A DNA stretch of 64,000 nucleotides, taken from Sipunculus nudus. Taxonomy: Eukaryota > Annelida > Sipuncula > Golfingiida > Sipunculidae. Positions 27,601-40,026 of the stretch are shown here, piece after piece. The DNA lies in assembly GCA_026874595.1 (NCBI GenBank), contig CM049310.1:23474058-23538057 (forward strand). The letters run 5' to 3'. The translations under genes and the position numbers were made by a program. Position 1 is the first letter of the stretch; the number at the start of each line of letters is the position of its first letter. A model generated the notes under the pieces. It was not told the origin of the DNA and made no database searches. It worked only from the letters and a program-made list of their open reading frames with translations.

Positions 27601-30600
27601 GAATATACAAGTTGATTCACAATTCTAAATTGCATCAACATTTTTTGCTAATTTGGCCAGTTAACATCACATTATGCAAACAGATGTATTTACTTTTTTT
27701 TTATAAAAATATATTTTTAAATTTGCCAAACAATTATATTTGAAAATAACACTTGATTCAGAATTCATAATTGAATTGTAAATTGCACCTTTAATTATCC
27801 ATATCAAATTATGCCTACTGATGGGTTTAATTATATTTTAATTCGCTTAAATTATCTTAAAGGAAATTTATTTCTTTAAAAATTGCTACATTATCACAAT
27901 ATGGCATCTTCAGGATTACTCCTTGAATTACTATTTCAAGAAACTTTTGTACATTGGAGTGAAAACAGCTTCACAATTAAAGAAATACAGTTAAAATGTA
28001 ATAGTAAATGCAATAGACTTGGTGGTGGTGGGGGTGGGGGGGGGGGGGGGTGACATGAGAATAACTGTACACCTGTGACAGCAGCTCGACCAGTGTTGCA
28101 TCACTAATAAGGTTACCCAGGCAGGGCTGTAGTGACCAGAAGTGAGCGGCCTGGATCTTGACAATGCAAATGAATATACAACAGAGCCTCTGAAAAAAAT
28201 TCAATAACTAGCCTTTATTTTTAGCCTTCTTTTACAAATATCAGAATTTCACAGATTAAATCCTTATGTGTGCGTGCTGTGAACATTAAATCAAATGTAC
28301 TTCCCAAAAAAAAGTGCCATCGTTCAATTATGTCAATATTTAAGGTACGAATTTTATATTTATGCTAATAACCTAAACAATTTACAAATTTCAGTTCTCA
28401 TTTTGTGTATACATGCAATTGAACCTTGATTAAATAATGTTATGGGCTTGAAAAAAAGTCTCTAGCAATTATCATGTTAAGTGAGTAAATATCTTTCCTG
28501 ATTTTTTACAAAGTGCATTATGTTTGGGACCATAACTTTGATAAATTATGTAATACTGACCTAATTTTCTGGCATGAACATAGGAACTATATCAGAAAAT
28601 ATTTGTGGTATATATGAAGAAAAACAGATGAGTGGTTTTGATATTATAGGCAGTCCTGAACAGACATGGAGTCTATTACAGTTGTTCTATTACTATTACT
28701 ATTACTTTCAATTTCTCATACTACTCTAACTATTATCACATTTTCCTATCTATTACTATTACTATTACTATTACTTAGGTATCTATTACTATTGCTTTTA
28801 CTATTACTATTACTATAACTTATGCTGATTGGAGGATTCCAGACCTTGCACAATCAACAATGGCATAATCTAGTAAAAACTAATATTATAAGCACCAATA
28901 TCCCGAGTTATATATACAATTTTCTTATATTCTTAGAGTTAAACTGTGTCTTTGACAGAAGGCCTAATGATACTAGGGATCATAATTATTTCAGCATCTT
29001 TAATTCTGTTTATTTATATATTGAAACCTAAATGATCAATGTTTTCATTACATTGTGTTTTTATAAGTTAATGTACACTATTTATATAAATTACAAGACA
29101 ATGCAATTTCCTTGCAAAGGGACTTATAAAGTACTATATCTTATCTAATCATTCAGGGTTAGCATGCATTAAATTGAAGCATTAATTATACCATATCAAT
29201 ACAACATAAAATATAGCACTTATACGTCATCCCTTTCATATTCATAGACAGAAATACCTGATTTGGGGTGTATATCTTCTATGATCTATGATATCATGCC
29301 ATATTTTATTCCATTCCAATGGACATCTTGTGTGTGGACAAAGAGGTGGTAAACTTTACAATATCGGTAGCATGCATGGTCTGTTTTCCTTATATAGGCG
29401 TGTACTTTATAGGTTCACTGCAATAATCTCTTTTATCATTTCCCATTCTTTGGATGTGAGAAATGTTCTTAGTGTGTCAATATCCAAATTTTCTGGGTCA
29501 AAACTAGCATATTAATATTGTGAAAAAAGTTCATTAAATTTTCAAAATATAAATTAACATTATTAAAGATGCTGAAAGGTGGTTTGCAAAATTAGTACTG
29601 TAGAATGACAGAAAAGTATTAAGAATAAAAGAATAATTTTATAGAAAATATAGACGTTAACGAATTAATACATGTGCTAGTAATATGAGCTTATTCAAGT
29701 GATTGTAGTTCTTTTATGAGTTAATAGCATTGTAGGCTGATAGCATTGGTTATCTGAGTACGCAGTCGGCTGCCCAGACACTTATTTTATAAAATGAAAA
29801 GATTGAATTTTTTTTATCTTGTTTATTTATTACAAATTGAATAATTTTATATATATATTTTTAGATAATGAAAACACCATTAGCTTATGAACACTATTGC
29901 CTTTGGTCTGCTCTGTATCCTGTTCAATATTATAATTTTGTGTGTGCGTGTGTTTGGTATTGCAACCAGCATCATTAAATGCTAACAAGTTAGTGAAAAC
30001 AAGTCTAGGTGCATTTCAGAATATGCATATGGATTCATTGTGGCGAGATAAGGTGTACATGTCACAAAAATATCAACAATTTGTCTGTCTCTTAACAGCA
30101 AACGTGCCTGTTGATCCATGTTTAAGTAATCACAAGTGAGATGGTGCTAGGGAGCTTACTTGCCCGAGACCTGCTCTGTCCAGTATACTTTTATTTAATT
30201 AGCACAAGTGGTAACCATGCATGCACCTGTATAACAGCTGGCCCCTGCTTGCCTTAACAAAAGGCACATCCTGGACAGTCACTGGACTGGACTGAGTCTG
30301 TCCAGCATTATTTGCTGAAATGCTTCATGACCAAGTAGGTCATAAGAATTAATAGAAAGTAAAATGTATTACTCTATTACTTTGCCTTCTGCTTCTATTA
30401 ATATTACTTTTACAGCTCATATTTTTGAGTCTATTACTATTACTATTACTATTACATTGAATAAAGTGTAATAGTCTGTTACTATTTCTATTTCTTATTG
30501 CTTTTTCCCCATGTCTGGTCCTGAAGTGTGTTAATATGTTTTTCTTTGAAAGTTTAGGGTTTTCCTTAATTTCTTGAAGGAAAGATGTTGCAGTGACCCA

Positions 30601-33600
30601 GTTTTCGGTTTGATAGGAGATCTTGGGGACATCTAACTGTGTGCTGAATTTGGATTCGTAGGTCCAACGGTTTCAAAATGTGCCAGTTTAACGCCGGCCA
30701 GACGGACGGACGGACGGACCATTACTATATATAGCTCAGATGAATTAAAGTCAGCTGAGCTAAAAACTTGTGCAACTCGTACAGCTCACGTTGACATATT
30801 GTTTTCGTATGCAAGATGATTTACCGAGGACATACGAGACGTTAAGTTAGATTTACGAAAATTTTAAGAACAATTTAGAAAAAAAAATCGCCAACTTATC
30901 CAAAATTTATAATAAACAATGGATAAATTCATACAATTGTATTAAGTTGTCAGGCCAATATTCTTCAAAATTTGGATGATTACAGAAAATTATGTGCGGA
31001 TGATATGCATTCATTTCAGATGTGAGACCTCTCTCCGCATTTGATTTGAATTCACTTTATAATTGCATATTACAAAACTTGTAGAAGTTGCAAAGTTCCA
31101 TTGGTGCCACCACATTGACCAAATGAACAGTTGTTCTCAGATTTAATATATATGTCAATATTTTTTGGTGAAAAACCAGAAAACCAGAATAATTATAGTT
31201 CCAGGTATGTCTAAATTTACAAAAGTGAAATATTTGGGTGCATTTCTTCAAATTTAATATAGTGACAAGGACATATGTACATTTTTTACATTCTGGTGCT
31301 GAAACCACTGTAAAAGCATATATGAGAAAATCTAAAAATACGTTGAATTTTTCAGCTACCTAAATTATTTAGAGAGGGATTAAATTTTTCTAATCCCAAT
31401 GGTACGAAATACTTGGAAACCTAAAATTGGGTCACTGTGACCTATTTTCTGCGACCTATAGGGAAAAGATATCATTTGAGCACCCTAAATGTCAGATGGG
31501 GACAAATCGTATCTGTGAAGCCTAGAATCTTCTAACACAAAATCCTGGGAGTTTCTAGGCAAATCTCCTTGGGAACCTGAAATTAGTTCATGGTGACCGA
31601 TATTTTACGACCTATGGGCCGAAAACATGATTTTTTAGCATCCAGACAGTAAGACGGGGCACAAATTGAATCGATAAGGCCTAGAATCCTGCAATGTGAC
31701 TTTTAGGGAGGTCCTAGGCAAATCTACTTGGAAACCTGAAATTAGGTCATGGTGACTTATCTTTTGTGACCTACAGGCCGAAAACATGATAGTGACAAGG
31801 ACATATGTACATTTTTTACATTCTGGTGCTGAAACCACTGTAAAAGCATATATGAGAAAATCTAAAAATACGTTGAATTTTTCAGCAACCTAAATTATTT
31901 AGAGAGGGATTAAATTTTTCTAATCCCAATGGTTCGAAATACTTGGAAACCTGAAATTGGGTCACTGTGACCTATTTTCTGCGACCTATAGGGAAAAGAT
32001 ATCATTTGAGCACCCTGAATGTCAGATGGGGACAAATCGTATATGTGAGGCCTAGAATATTTTAACTCAAAATCCTTGGAGTTTCTAGGCAAATCTTCTT
32101 GGAAACCTGAAATTAGGTCATGGTGACCTATATTTTGTGACCTATGGGCAGAAAACAAGATTTTGAGCACCCAGACAGTCAGATGGGGCACAAATAATAT
32201 CCATTAGGCCTAGAATTCTCCATACTTGACATTTAGGGAGGTCCTAAGCAAATGTCCTTGGAAACCTGAAATTAGGTCACTAAGCAAATCTAATTGGACA
32301 CTTGAAATAAGGTCATGGTGACCTATATGGGCCGAAAACAAGATTTTGAGCACCCAGACAGTCAGATGGGGCACAAATAATATCCATTAGGCTTAAAATC
32401 CTCCAACATGATATTTAGGGAGGTCCTAGGCAAATGTCCTTGGAAACCTGAAATTTGGTCACTGTGACCTGTATTCTGCGACTTATAGGAAAAGATGTCG
32501 CATGAACACCCTGAATGTCAGATGGTGACAAATCTTCTTACACAGTTTCCTGGGAGGATCTAGGCAAATCTCCTTGGAAACCTGAAATTAGGTCATGGTG
32601 ACCTACATTTTGCGACCTATGAGACAAAAACCCGATTTTGAGCACCCTGAATGTCAGATGGGCACAAATCGTATCTGTTAGGCCTAGAATCTCCTAATGC
32701 AACATCCTGGAAGGTCCTAGGCAAATCTTCTTGGAAATCTGAAATAAGGTCATGGTGACCTACATTTTGTGGCCTACCGGCCGAAAACAGGATTTTGAGC
32801 ATCCAGAAAGTCATGCAGGGCACACATTTGTATTTGTTAGGCCTAGAATCTTCTAATCAAACATTCTGAGACGTCCTTGGCATAGGGGTGTGATTATGGT
32901 ATCTTTGCCCCTGTTGTCAGGGTCAAAGAATCTGCTGAAACCAACTCCAAGTCAATACCGTATTTGGTTATGGTGATATTCAATATGGCTGCAAATACGG
33001 CTTCTTTACAGTTAAGTCATGTCTGACAAGCCAAGGAATTAAGGTTGGGGATTCAGTTTGGTATCTTTGCCTATGTTTTTAATGTCTGGGATTCTTGAAA
33101 TTATTTTCAAGAAATTTTTTTTTTTTTTTTGGTTTTGGTGCCAATATAAGTTTCTTTGATAACTGCTCAAATTCATGTGCATCTAACATATTGTGTGCTC
33201 CAATCATGTTCTTTCACAAGTCTTGGAGAACATAGGTCCCATTGACCTTATTTTTTTTATGTCCATGGAGACATTACAATGATCTCCCTTTACTTTAGCT
33301 AAGAAATTTTTTTATATCAAACATTTAAGACTGATGCCCTGTCTGACTTTCTGGGTGCTCAAAATTAGTTTTGCTGCTTGTAGCTCACAAAATATAGATC
33401 ACCATGACCCAGTTTCAATTGTTGATTGAGTTTTAGGGCGGACCTAAAATTTTATGTGAGAAGATTCTAGGTCAAACTGTTATGATTTGTACCAATCTGA
33501 CTAAGTGTTAAATTCGTATTTTTCCTTTAGCTCACAGCATTAAGATTACAGTGATTAAGTTTAGGGATTCGACAAAAACTTCCCAAAGACCTCTCTGGAT

Positions 33601-36600
33601 GTTATATTAGAATGCTCTAATACCTAATTTCAGGTTTCAAAGGAGATTTGCCAAAAACTTCCCCGGATGTTACGTTTAAATATTCAAGGGTTTACGGACA
33701 CAATTTGAACCCAGTCAGACTGTCTGGGTGTTCAAGATCATCTTTTAGCCCTGTAGCTTGCAGAATATATGTCACGATGAATTAACTTTAGATTTCCTTG
33801 AAGATATTTCCAGAAGCTCCTATGTTGCGTTAGAGGATTCTGGGCCTATTAGTTACTATAAGTGCCAATCTGACATTCAGGGTGCACAAATCATTTTTTT
33901 TTTGTTCCTGTAGCCGGTAGAATATAATTCACAGGGACCTAATTTCGTGTTTTTAAGGATATTTACCTAGGCATATGACGTACAGTCTGCTGAGCTAAAA
34001 GAACAACAAACATGAAAAAATGACAGAATTTGAGACAAATCCAGAGCAAAAGATGTTCTGCTAGTTGAACAATCGCATACGCCAACAGGCTGTGTTGTTG
34101 GTGTCATGACATAAATAATAAAAATCAGTGTTACCACCTTTCGGGAACTATTTGAACAGTTCCTGGGTTGGTGCTCGGATATGTGTCAAATTGCACAATG
34201 TATAGGTTTCATTTTTTACTCTTATATTAAAGTATCTGTGAAAGACAAAGGCGCACTTTGAAAACTCCTGTTCTTGTTAGCAATATTTCTCTGGACACCA
34301 AACAACTAAGGGATCTGGACAGTTTCTCTCTATCATCAAATAATAAAATTAAACTTGAAGCTTTCCTCAGAAAGTGTCCAGTGAAATATTTTTTACTCAG
34401 AAAGACCTGAGTGCACCTAGAATAGTGCAGGTTGGTTAATATTTCCCTTTAGACACAGTCAGTCAGAAAATGGATCGCTCACACATCATCCTGAATTAGT
34501 TTCTGATCATGAAGAGGCGGATGTCCTAATCATTCCTCTTGTCCTCTTTTGGGGTAAGAAATGAGCTGAACAGATAGTTATCATCGCTGGTAAAACAGAT
34601 GTGATTGTACTTGTATTGTGCTTTCTCGTCTGTTTGTTTCAAGGGGACTTAATGATCTGTAGCTCAGAGGGAGAACTGGAGACAAAAACCGAGGTATATT
34701 CCAATTCATGATCCAACAGAAGAGCCGGCCAGCTTATATTTATGTTCTTCCAGCCATTCATGTCTTGACTGGAAATGGGATTACTAGCAAATTTGGACCA
34801 CTCTATCAAAGCAACAACAATAAAGCAACTGTCTCCAATATCCTTTTTCAGAGATTTCAGACGGATGAATGGAAATATACAAGACTGTGCAATGCAGAAA
34901 AAAATACCTTGTTCAGGTACTAACCCATGGAAATCATAGCATCTGTCGATCATTTGCGGTACACAATGTAGCATCAACGAAAAGGAACTTCACTTCATGA
35001 TCTACCACCAACAAACAATTCTAACCAGGGCCGTACCTTAAAGCATTCTATGACACACACACACTATTTTTTTCTAGTGTGTATGGTCTTGCAGGAAGCA
35101 GAGACTTCCCTGCTTCATATTCTGCAAATTTCAAGCAAGTCAAACGCACCCATGAATCGAAATGTGGAAAGTTGCACACAATAGACCTGAATAAGTTATG
35201 ATGGACTTGGTACCCATTAGATATGAAACTTACATGCAAAGAGATATGTATTATCCGTTGATATATGTTGATTTCATCAATTTCTTTACATCAAAAACTC
35301 ATAATTTAATATTTGTCAATGTAGCTTGAGTTCTAAGGATGTTACGTTAAATGTTACGACACTCTGGCATATTGGCAGCCATACTAATATTTCGTCATTA
35401 TCAAATACTTTATCGACCAAATAATTTCAAGAGATACCTTGATCTGGAAGACCCCCAAATCAATCACCAAGCTGCATTCCTTGGTGAATTTTGGATGATT
35501 CAATGACATGGCCGCCATATCGGAGCCATGTTGAATTCCACTTTAGCTTGGAAAGATACCGGCCTGATGATGATTTTGGTAGTTTTTTTACCATTGAAAA
35601 TTTAACAAAAGACAACAAAATCAATCTTGTCTCGATTCTTAAGTGAGTTACTCGTGATTCAATTGTGCAGCTGCTATATTGGTAGCCATAATGGTAACCA
35701 TGTTGAATTTTACCATACCCAATATGGTATTGTCTTTAAAATAGTTTCAATAGATCCTTTAACCCTTAAAACATAGGCAAGACATCGAAATATCATCCCC
35801 TACCTTAAATCCTTGGATTGTCATACATGATCCAAAGGTTAATTGGTTGCTCTCTTTGCAGCCATATTAAATAACCCCTTAACCAGAAATAGCATAGTCT
35901 TGAAAATAATTAAAAGAGACTCCTGGGCCCTAAAACTTAGACGATAACACCAAAATCAACCCCCTACCTTGATTCCTTGGCTTGTCGTATGCAATTCAAT
36001 GGTTCAGCAGCCATATTGGCAGCCATATTGAATTTCACCGACACCAAATAGGGTATTGTCTTGGAAATGGGTTCTATAGATTCCTTGACCTTGAAAACAT
36101 AGGCAAAGCCTCCAAAATCATTCCCTTACCTCGATTACTTTTTGAGTTATGATTGTATTTATGGTACGGCGGCCATATTGGCAGCCATATTGAATATCAC
36201 TGTAACCAAATACTGTTTTGATTGGAAATGGTTTCAATAGATTCCTTGACCCTGAAAACATAGGCAAAGACACCAATATAATTCCCCTACCTCAATTACT
36301 TTTCGAGTTATATATGATCCAATGGTTCAGCAGCCATCTTGGACGCCATCTTGAATTTAACCCTTTCTGCCCACGATCCAGGATGTCTACCCAAGTTTAT
36401 TTTACTCCCATAAGGGTGTCCTACCTGGATCAGAAGTCAAATTTAGGGGACATATGATTGAACACAGGACTCCCCTCAGCCCCAGGACTACTAGAACCTT
36501 CTAACATGACATTCAGGGAAATCCTTGGCAATTCTCCTTTGAAACCTGAAATTGGATCATGGTGACTTATATTCTGCCAGCTATGGACCAGAGACATGAT

Positions 36601-39600
36601 TTTAGCACCCAGACAGACAGGGTACAAATTGTATCCATTTTCCTTGGAACCCTCTTTTGTGAAATCCAGGGGGTCCTGGGCAGGTCTCCTATGAATCCTG
36701 AAATTTTTATTTTCTATCCTTTTGTTCAACACTGTAACTATAGCCATAGGCTATTCTCACAGACAATATATAACATTAATAAAAAAAATGAGCACCCAGT
36801 CTAAATTAGCTGAGCGTCATGGCCCATGGGCCACTTGTTTTTATTAATATTCATGTTACATAAAAAGGTCCGATCATATATTTACATCAAAATTTGTAAC
36901 CCGTGGTAATCAAAAGACATGACAGAAATTTAGGTAGTGCTCAATATGTTCAGGATAGTATAAACGTTTGTATTCTTAATTAGATTATTTTACGAATAAG
37001 GGAAATCGTTGAAAAGCGCATTTAAGTCGTGTCAGACCCAACTTAAACTGTCAGTCTATAGTGTAACCCATTCTTAACCGAAATCTAGCGCGTTCGGCTC
37101 AGATCTAGCGCGTTAGGGGATTATTTATATTTGACCGGTCTATATTTTGTGTGTTAATGGGGGCTATATTTCAGAAAACTGTCATAGCTTAATTCTGTTT
37201 AAACATTTATGTAATACTAGCTGATAAAACCGTTATATCGGGCTTTTTACCTGGGTAAGGGATATGTATTTATTGAGAAGATTGTTGGGTCCTTTTTTAT
37301 TCAAGAATTAAAAGAAAATAAAGATTTTCAGTGGTTTGGCACGACTGAAGTATAACTCACGCATCTCTCTGAGGCACAACACTTCTGTGAACAGCAAACG
37401 TTTTTATGTCCAGTTGCTTGCATATCAATTTTGCCACTTATTTTTTATCTGCATCTTACTTCTCCATTACATGAATCCTAAACATCATACCGTCTATATA
37501 CATTTATGACCTTGTCGAGACACTGCGTGAGTGATCCGTCAGTCGCTTCAGAAATTCATACACTGGCATGTTGACCTTAAAGACCTGGTCAATGGTGATG
37601 TTTACATTATTTTGCGAACCGGAAGGGGACGCGGGAGCACTCCGGTTTTCGATGACCTATGACTGGTTACTATTTTTGGACGTTTAAAGTACAGGTTAAT
37701 TAGAGGAAGACATTAATTCAACATAGCTTAACTTAACCTCTAAATTAATTGGAGGAGGAAGACATGAAAGATAAATTAAATGTACGTTTTAAGGCAAGGA
37801 AACTGTTCATGAAGAAAGAAACGGAAATATGCATACCTCGTTGGACCCAAGGGGAGTCCAGGGGGTCGGTCCCCCATTTCAGTTGCAACCTTTTTTAATC
37901 GTAAGAGACCAATTTTTGGGCCTGGAACGTTCGCCCTCGACCCATCCAAACCTTTTCCCGAAATGGGGACCTTGTATTATATATAGGTTTTCTCTTTAAT
38001 TCTCCTGGGTTGAACCCCTCCTTTTCGTAAAGCGAGCCAGAGTCTTGTGTTTTTCACATTGTCTGACCACACACGTGGGTCAGAGCCTTTGTCAAATGTC
38101 AGCCTAAACATGCATAAATCCGTCACTGAAAGCAAAGTTATTCATATGCACGGAAGTCCTTAAATGGGCTTTATTCTGGGCTTGAGGTGACCACAAAGAA
38201 AATCCGGTCTTTGCCGGAGGCAGTTCGGCTGTATACGGTGATAGCCTACACTCATATCAGTAAACACGCAAAAATCGCTCGAAATTATGTGTACATTAAA
38301 AATTATTTATTCTAAAATCGGCCATGTCACTGAGGGAAAAATAACCTTTAAAATTAGGTATAGCACAGTATCATATGCAACGCGATTTCAGAGAACATTG
38401 CGAACACAGGTGGACCGAATTCCTTTTATAAGTATTAGATTACGTAATACACCCATTTCTGATGACTATCTGTCGAAAAAAAAAATTGTTTTTTTTTAAC
38501 AGGAATTGACATTAACATACTTTCTTCCGTTTTCATGGATTGTACTGAGAGAAAAATTATTTTTCCTAGAGGATTCCCCAAAATGATATTTGCAAACTTT
38601 CATTAGACTCCGTATATAGAGCCATTGCTAAGAGAAGCTTAGCGATGGAAAATCAACAGACGGACTCCGTGCAACGAATTTAATGTATAGCCCATGCACA
38701 AGTGGACTCAAATGTTTATATAGAAGTGATGTTTACTTATAAGTGAAACTTTGAATAATTTGTTTTAAATATATGTGCATGGTTAATCTATAGTTGATTT
38801 GATGAGAGTCTGCAAATATAGGGTGGGCGAAATTATCGATATATCGGTATATCGCGATACGGTGATTCGCATGATGCGTATCGCGATACAGTTTTCCAAA
38901 TACCGAAATTTTCCAATATTTTGTTGAACGAACCTGTCCTATTTGCTTTTTGTTTTTTGCAAAAATGCTTATATTATATTTTAAGATATCTCAATGGGTT
39001 AATCAGAGGCTTAAAATGAAAGCAGCTACCGTTTCTTCAAACGTTTAGTAGGAAATGTCCAAGTAGACCTGATATACATAGAGCAAAGGTCCGTCCAAGG
39101 TAATTTATAATTAACTATTCATTAAATTTCTCTCCTCACATCTTTTGATAACCGAAGGGAGATCACGTGTCAAGTAAACTATTGTTACGGAACCTAATAA
39201 CAACAGATCACGTAGTCGTGACGAGCATAAATTTTGTTACAGAGATAAATAAAAATCAGATTCTGTAACACTAGGCAGTGTGAAATGTCTTGGGGAATGA
39301 ATAAAGAAGTCAGTGGTTTTTTGTTAACAAATGATTATAATTTATTCTTAAAACAACCCTATCATTACAATACACTAAATCAATACAATGACACAGTATA
39401 ACAACAGTATAACAGTATATCAATACAATTACACAGTATAAGTAATAAAGTGTACAGTACCAGAGTGTCCGGATCCTAGGCTTTTCTGTATACCACCACT
39501 GTCATAGGTCAACAAGTCCCTTAAAACATATAATCCAGATAAACAGTTTACGTAAATCTTCTCAGGGAAAAATAGTCCAATCCCGAAATCAATCTGTTGT

Positions 39601-39978
39601 TATCCAAAACTGAAGTTCTGGTAATAGTCCCAAAGGCAAACTGAATCTGTTACAAAGTTCGAAGAATATCTATAAGTGCTGCAATTATCGGAAAGGTCCG
39701 CAAACTGACTCACACTCTTCCGCAAATGTATAGCTTCTCACCCCAAAGCCTAGAAACTTCTATTTCACGAACATCTAAAAAAACAATACAAGACACGCGC
39801 TCAACAGCCCAGAAAATTCCAGATTAGCACGAGCACTGTGTCTTTACAGGGATTCACCTAGTACGGATTACACCTAGCGCTGTGTCTCTACACGCCATAG
39901 TAATTGACGCCCAGGGCTTGAGCCTAACACGAAACAGAATGTCAACAGCGCACAATATAAGAGACACCTGTAACACTA

Positions 39979-40026
<48 letters not shown>

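Noticed and set aside
34639-34977. 112-codon minus-strand frame
   Set aside because: It is antisense to the better supported plus-strand motif LPAIHVLTG...SKFG of a transposon relic.
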